Shown here: piece by piece, positions 7,515 to 9,766 of the stretch
How positions within the stretch are numbered: position 1 is the first letter of the stretch
How the letters are laid out: every line of letters begins with the position of its first letter
Source of the DNA: Methanofastidiosum sp.
GTDB taxonomy: Archaea > Methanobacteriota_B > Thermococci > Methanofastidiosales > Methanofastidiosaceae
Direction of reading: 5' to 3'
Assembly (NCBI GenBank): GCA_013329085.1
Contig: DUKX01000123.1
Location: 1 to 9,766 of the forward strand
DNA: 9,766 nucleotides
Position numbers and translations under genes: made by a program
Notes under the pieces: generated by a model
The model's database searches: none
What the model was told of the DNA's origin: nothing
What the model saw: only the letters and a program-made list of their open reading frames with translations

Positions 7515-7631
7515 ATGAAGAGAAGAATAAAAAATCTTTTGAGGAGCGTCAAAAAAAGCGGAGCATACCCTCAGAAGGTCAATTTCAAGAATAGGAAAAA
7601 AGAGAAGTATTACCCAGCACTCAGAAGCTAA
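7515..7631 (+). CDS. Small very basic protein, 38 residues, unknown function
   Basis: ATG at 7515 to TAA at 7629-7631. It has a complete set of expression signals: TATA box at 7473-7480, predicted transcription start near 7502, and SD GGTGA at 7506-7510 four bases before the ATG. The protein has nine Lys, five Arg and one Glu. It begins MKRRIKNLLRSVKKSG, which could form a basic amphipathic helix, then has KVNFKNRKKEK and ends YYPALRS. Such composition suggests RNA, DNA or ribosome binding, but I do not recognise the family; it is not L41e. A T6 run follows the stop. There is no signal peptide or membrane segment. The opposite strand is open for 60 codons (7455-7637), but that frame lacks a promoter and resembles a shadow. 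Chance ORFs of 38 codons are common in AT-rich DNA; the promoter and SD site are what raise confidence. Confidence 0.55.
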   Translation: MKRRIKNLLRSVKKSGAYPQKVNFKNRKKEKYYPALRS

Positions 7632-7638
7632 ACACAAC

Positions 7639-7650
7639 TTTTTTAATATA
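7639..7650 (+). promoter_or_regulatory. T6 tract and TATA-like element ahead of the MFS gene
   Basis: T6 at 7639-7644 could end the small-ORF transcript eight bases after its stop. The overlapping TTTTAATATA (7641-7650) has its centre about 23-25 bp before the MFS ATG at 7669, as expected for a leaderless promoter. No SD site stands before that ATG. The DNA here is almost wholly A/T, so TATA-like matches are cheap. Confidence 0.4.
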
Positions 7651-7668
7651 TTATTTTAATTAATTTAT

Positions 7669-8850
7669 ATGATTTCTAAAAAAAGAGTCCTATATTTTGC
7701 TTCTTTTTCGCATACAATTACACATGCGATGACTTTAACTCTTGCACCTCTTCTACCTTTAATTAGGTCGGACCTTGGACTTACCAACGCAGAAACTGCG
7801 TCTTTTGCTTTTATTTCATTTCTTATGTATGGTGCATTGGCCTTGCCTTCAGGCCTTATCTCAGATAGAATAGGATCTTTAAAGGTTATTAGAATAGGAC
7901 TAATTCTATTTCTTGTATCCATAGCAGGAATTTATTTATCCAAAGGACCTCTAACTCTGTGGATTTCTCTCTTGTTATTAGGTATCGGTGCAGGGGCATA
8001 CCATCCTGCCGGCCTTTCTCTTGTATCCAGACTTTATCAAAAAGACATGGGTAAAGCTATGGGATTCAATGGTTTACTTGGAAACTTAGGTGAAGCTTCT
8101 TCGCCCATAATAGCTGCTGCCGTTGGAGTATACATTGGCTGGAAATATCCTTACTTATTATGGGGATTACCAATCTTAGTATTATTATTTATGAGTTTAT
8201 CAATGAAAGATTCAAAGATCAAAGATCATGTAAAAGAAGAAGATGGAGGCAAGTATAGTTACATACAAGAAACAAGAAAATTAGTTTCTAAAGATTTTAT
8301 TCTATACATATTAATCCTTCTGTTTAGAGGATTGTTTTACACTGGAACAGTCCTGTTATTGACTACTTTCGCCAAAGACGTTTTATCACTTAAAGTTTTA
8401 ATAGGCGGTTTAATCACAACAATACTAATAGTATCTGGTATGCCCGGGCAAATACTTGGTGGAAAAATATCTGACAAACTTGGTTACAAAAAACCGCTTC
8501 TTATTTTCACAACTTTCAGTTCTATTTCCATTGCTCTTATTGCTAATACCACAAGTGCAATTATATTTCTAATTTTTTCAATTTTAATGGGATTTTCATA
8601 TTTTGCCGCTCAGCCTGCACAAAATATGCTTACAGCATCAATGAGTAGCACTAAAATACGCGGTCTGCTTTATGGCTTTAGTTCTCTTTGTATATTTGGC
8701 TTTGGGTCTTTTGCAGTTTCAGTTGGAGGGTATATTGCCGATATTTTAACTTGGAGAGCTGCTTTCTATATGCTTGCCGCCTTTGCCTTAATAGATGTTT
8801 TTTTAATTTACCTTAAAAGAGAAAAAAAAGAAGATATTAAACAAACTTGA
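7669..8850 (+). CDS. MFS transporter, probable drug/metabolite exporter
   Basis: 393 residues with about twelve hydrophobic segments: roughly six before and six after a hydrophilic central loop (about 178-208, DSKIKDHVKEEDGG). The MFS motif A appears after helix 2 as GLISDRIGSL (62-71) and again in the second half as GGKISDKLGYKKP (264-276), marking the two six-helix repeats. GAYHPAGLSL (110-119) in helix 4 recalls the Tyr/Phe-His-Pro signature of fosmidomycin-resistance (FSR) type carriers. Substrate is unknown; efflux or organic-anion export are both possible. The ATG has no SD site and is probably the mRNA 5' end. The last 14 bases overlap the convergent SerRS gene, and the Lys-rich tail (KREKKEDIKQT) is coded where that gene's terminator T-tract lies on the other strand. 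No neighbour shows its substrate. Confidence 0.88.
   Translation: MISKKRVLYFASFSHTITHAMTLTLAPLLPLIRSDLGLTNAETASFAFISFLMYGALALPSGLISDRIGSLKVIRIGLILFLVSIAGIYLSKGPLTLWISLLLLGIGAGAYHPAGLSLVSRLYQKDMGKAMGFNGLLGNLGEASSPIIAAAVGVYIGWKYPYLLWGLPILVLLFMSLSMKDSKIKDHVKEEDGGKYSYIQETRKLVSKDFILYILILLFRGLFYTGTVLLLTTFAKDVLSLKVLIGGLITTILIVSGMPGQILGGKISDKLGYKKPLLIFTTFSSISIALIANTTSAIIFLIFSILMGFSYFAAQPAQNMLTASMSSTKIRGLLYGFSSLCIFGFGSFAVSVGGYIADILTWRAAFYMLAAFALIDVFLIYLKREKKEDIKQT
8822..8829 (-). terminator. T8 tract downstream of serS
   Basis: Eight T on the minus strand, eight bases past the serS stop codon and inside the MFS gene, where the plus strand encodes EKKE. It is the longest T-run in the window and a good candidate archaeal U-tract terminator. 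Confidence 0.5.
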
Positions 8851-9766
8851 TATTTTTTGGGAATTCTCCTAAGTATTTTTTGAATTCTTTAGGCCAGTTG
8901 TCTGAGTCTAGTCCTTTTTGGGCCAAGAAAGATACTGTCCACCTTTGAAGTCCAATCCCTGAACAGCCAGACCACAACTCCTTGTTTTTTGAAGATTTAA
9001 TGGAGAAAGCTTTAGTGTACTTATCCCCAACTATGGAGAGATTTTGAAATTCCAGCCATTCACTCTCTTCTCTGCTACCCCTTGACGGAATCCAGGATTC
9101 ATAATCTACAGTCCCTTTAATTCTCTCAGTTTCTTTTTCAATACCTGTCTGTCCTGACTGCGCCATATAAAAAGGCGTTACCCAAGCAGTTCTCCATTCG
9201 ATCTCAAATATTTTGTCAAAGACATAGGTATATCTTTCCATCATCTTCTCTTTAAGTTCAATTAACTGGTCTGGATAACCTATGAATACGGGTTCTATCC
9301 TCCAAAATTCATTTACTCGTTCAATACCTTGTCTCCCGCCGGCTTCCCATCTATATGAGGGGCCACTTTTATCATAGATTAATACTGGAAATTCTGAATC
9401 ATCAATAGTCTTCCCATCAAACGCCCAGTACATTGGAGGGCACTGAGCATAGGTCATTCCACCTATAGGATCCCTCATTCTTTCTCTTATTTTATCGACA
9501 TAGGCTTTTTTTGTTATTTTGTACAAATCAATTACTTCTTCCCAGACAGAAACATCTCTAGAGATTGGAGGAGATACATAATAAATTTCTGGCTCACTGC
9601 CAGATAAATGGCCTGTCTTTTCCCAAATCTCAAAAGGAACAAGTTTCGGGGCAATGACTTCAATGAATCCTAGCGGCTTTAAAACTTCTTCAACTGCAAT
9701 CCTTTCCATTGTCCGGAGTAGTGCTGCAACTGGAGCATGATAAAACCACTGCCCTTGACTCGGCCC
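8837..9766 (-). CDS. serS: Seryl-tRNA synthetase type 2 (methanogen-type), 5'-partial
   Basis: A class II synthetase that charges tRNA-Ser. The frame is open to the window edge: 19 codons precede the ATG at 9709 and end GQWFYHAPVAALLRT, continuing smoothly into MERIAVEEVLKPLGF, so that ATG is internal. 309 residues are visible; the full enzyme is about 500, so the N-terminal tRNA-binding domain lies outside. Visible marks: AQCPPMYW with Cys109, motif 2 region RVNEFWRIEPVFIG, WVTPFYMAQSGQTGIEKETE, and motif 3 LWSGCSGIGLQRW with Cys268. The type-2 enzyme holds a catalytic zinc through two Cys and one Glu; the two Cys above and a Glu of NEFWRIE fit. Ordinary bacterial-type SerRS lacks this zinc site. 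This form is largely limited to methanogens, which points to the host lineage. It ends 14 bases inside the MFS gene. Confidence 0.94.
   Translation of the reverse strand, partial: GPSQGQWFYHAPVAALLRTMERIAVEEVLKPLGFIEVIAPKLVPFEIWEKTGHLSGSEPEIYYVSPPISRDVSVWEEVIDLYKITKKAYVDKIRERMRDPIGGMTYAQCPPMYWAFDGKTIDDSEFPVLIYDKSGPSYRWEAGGRQGIERVNEFWRIEPVFIGYPDQLIELKEKMMERYTYVFDKIFEIEWRTAWVTPFYMAQSGQTGIEKETERIKGTVDYESWIPSRGSREESEWLEFQNLSIVGDKYTKAFSIKSSKNKELWSGCSGIGLQRWTVSFLAQKGLDSDNWPKEFKKYLGEFPKNIKFV
8853..8881 (+). terminator. Paired T6 tracts downstream of the MFS gene
   Basis: T6 at 8853-8858 starts three bases after the MFS stop, and a second T6 lies at 8876-8881. Both are antisense to the C-terminal codons of serS (Asn-Ile-Lys and Lys-Lys-Tyr). 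They are a plausible U-tract terminator pair. Confidence 0.45.

Noticed and set aside
7455..7637. 60-codon minus-strand ORF opposite the small basic ORF
   Set aside because: No TATA box or SD site at suitable spacing. Its sequence looks like the complement of A-rich plus-strand coding.
7665..7922. 85-codon minus-strand ORF within the MFS gene
   Set aside because: It is fully antisense to a clear transporter and shows no recognisable motif or start signals; it is a shadow frame.
9707..9709. ATG at 9709 (minus strand) as the start of a 290-residue SerRS
   Set aside because: Nineteen in-frame codons upstream to the window edge look like SerRS sequence, and a 290-residue product would be far too short for the family.

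Overview
This is an AT-rich archaeal window. The aminoacyl-tRNA synthetases, aIF1A, a Rio1 kinase and a Dim2/Pno1-like KH protein are all of archaeal type, and TATA boxes (CTTATAAA, TTTTATAA) sit about 26 bp ahead of predicted transcription starts. The gene at the right edge is the rare type-2 (methanogen-type) seryl-tRNA synthetase, so a methanogenic or methanogen-related euryarchaeon is likely. A Methanofastidiosales-like host is possible, but that is a guess from memory of gene content and base composition, and no methanogenesis gene lies here.

Layout. (1) Left edge to 1966, plus: a LUD-domain iron-sulfur protein, cut by the edge, that joins a LutB-like half to a LutA-like half. Its reading frame is open from the first bases, so the ATG at 659 is internal. 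(2) 2119-4077, plus: AMP-forming acetyl-CoA synthetase with its own TATA box. (3) 7375 down to 4074, minus: a compact five-gene run of a DPM1-like glycosyltransferase, TyrRS, aIF1A, Rio1 and a two-KH protein, probably read from one leaderless promoter. The last four belong to translation and small-subunit maturation. (4) 7376-7668: a divergent control region holding a short, very basic 38-residue ORF with its own TATA box and Shine-Dalgarno (SD) site. (5) 7669-8850, plus: an MFS exporter, probably leaderless. (6) Right edge down to 8837, minus: SerRS type 2, cut by the edge.

The two plus-strand genes at the left suggest organic-acid metabolism: a LUD/CCG iron-sulfur protein of the lactate-oxidation type beside acetate activation. 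The minus-strand run is a translation and ribosome-biogenesis operon. Both convergent gene pairs overlap at their stop codons, and in each the T-tracts that could end transcription lie inside the opposite gene. The points most worth checking are the apparent CTG start of aIF1A, the small basic ORF, and the fused LutB-LutA architecture. I see no mobile element, CRISPR array, rRNA or tRNA, and no clear novel defence or metabolic system.
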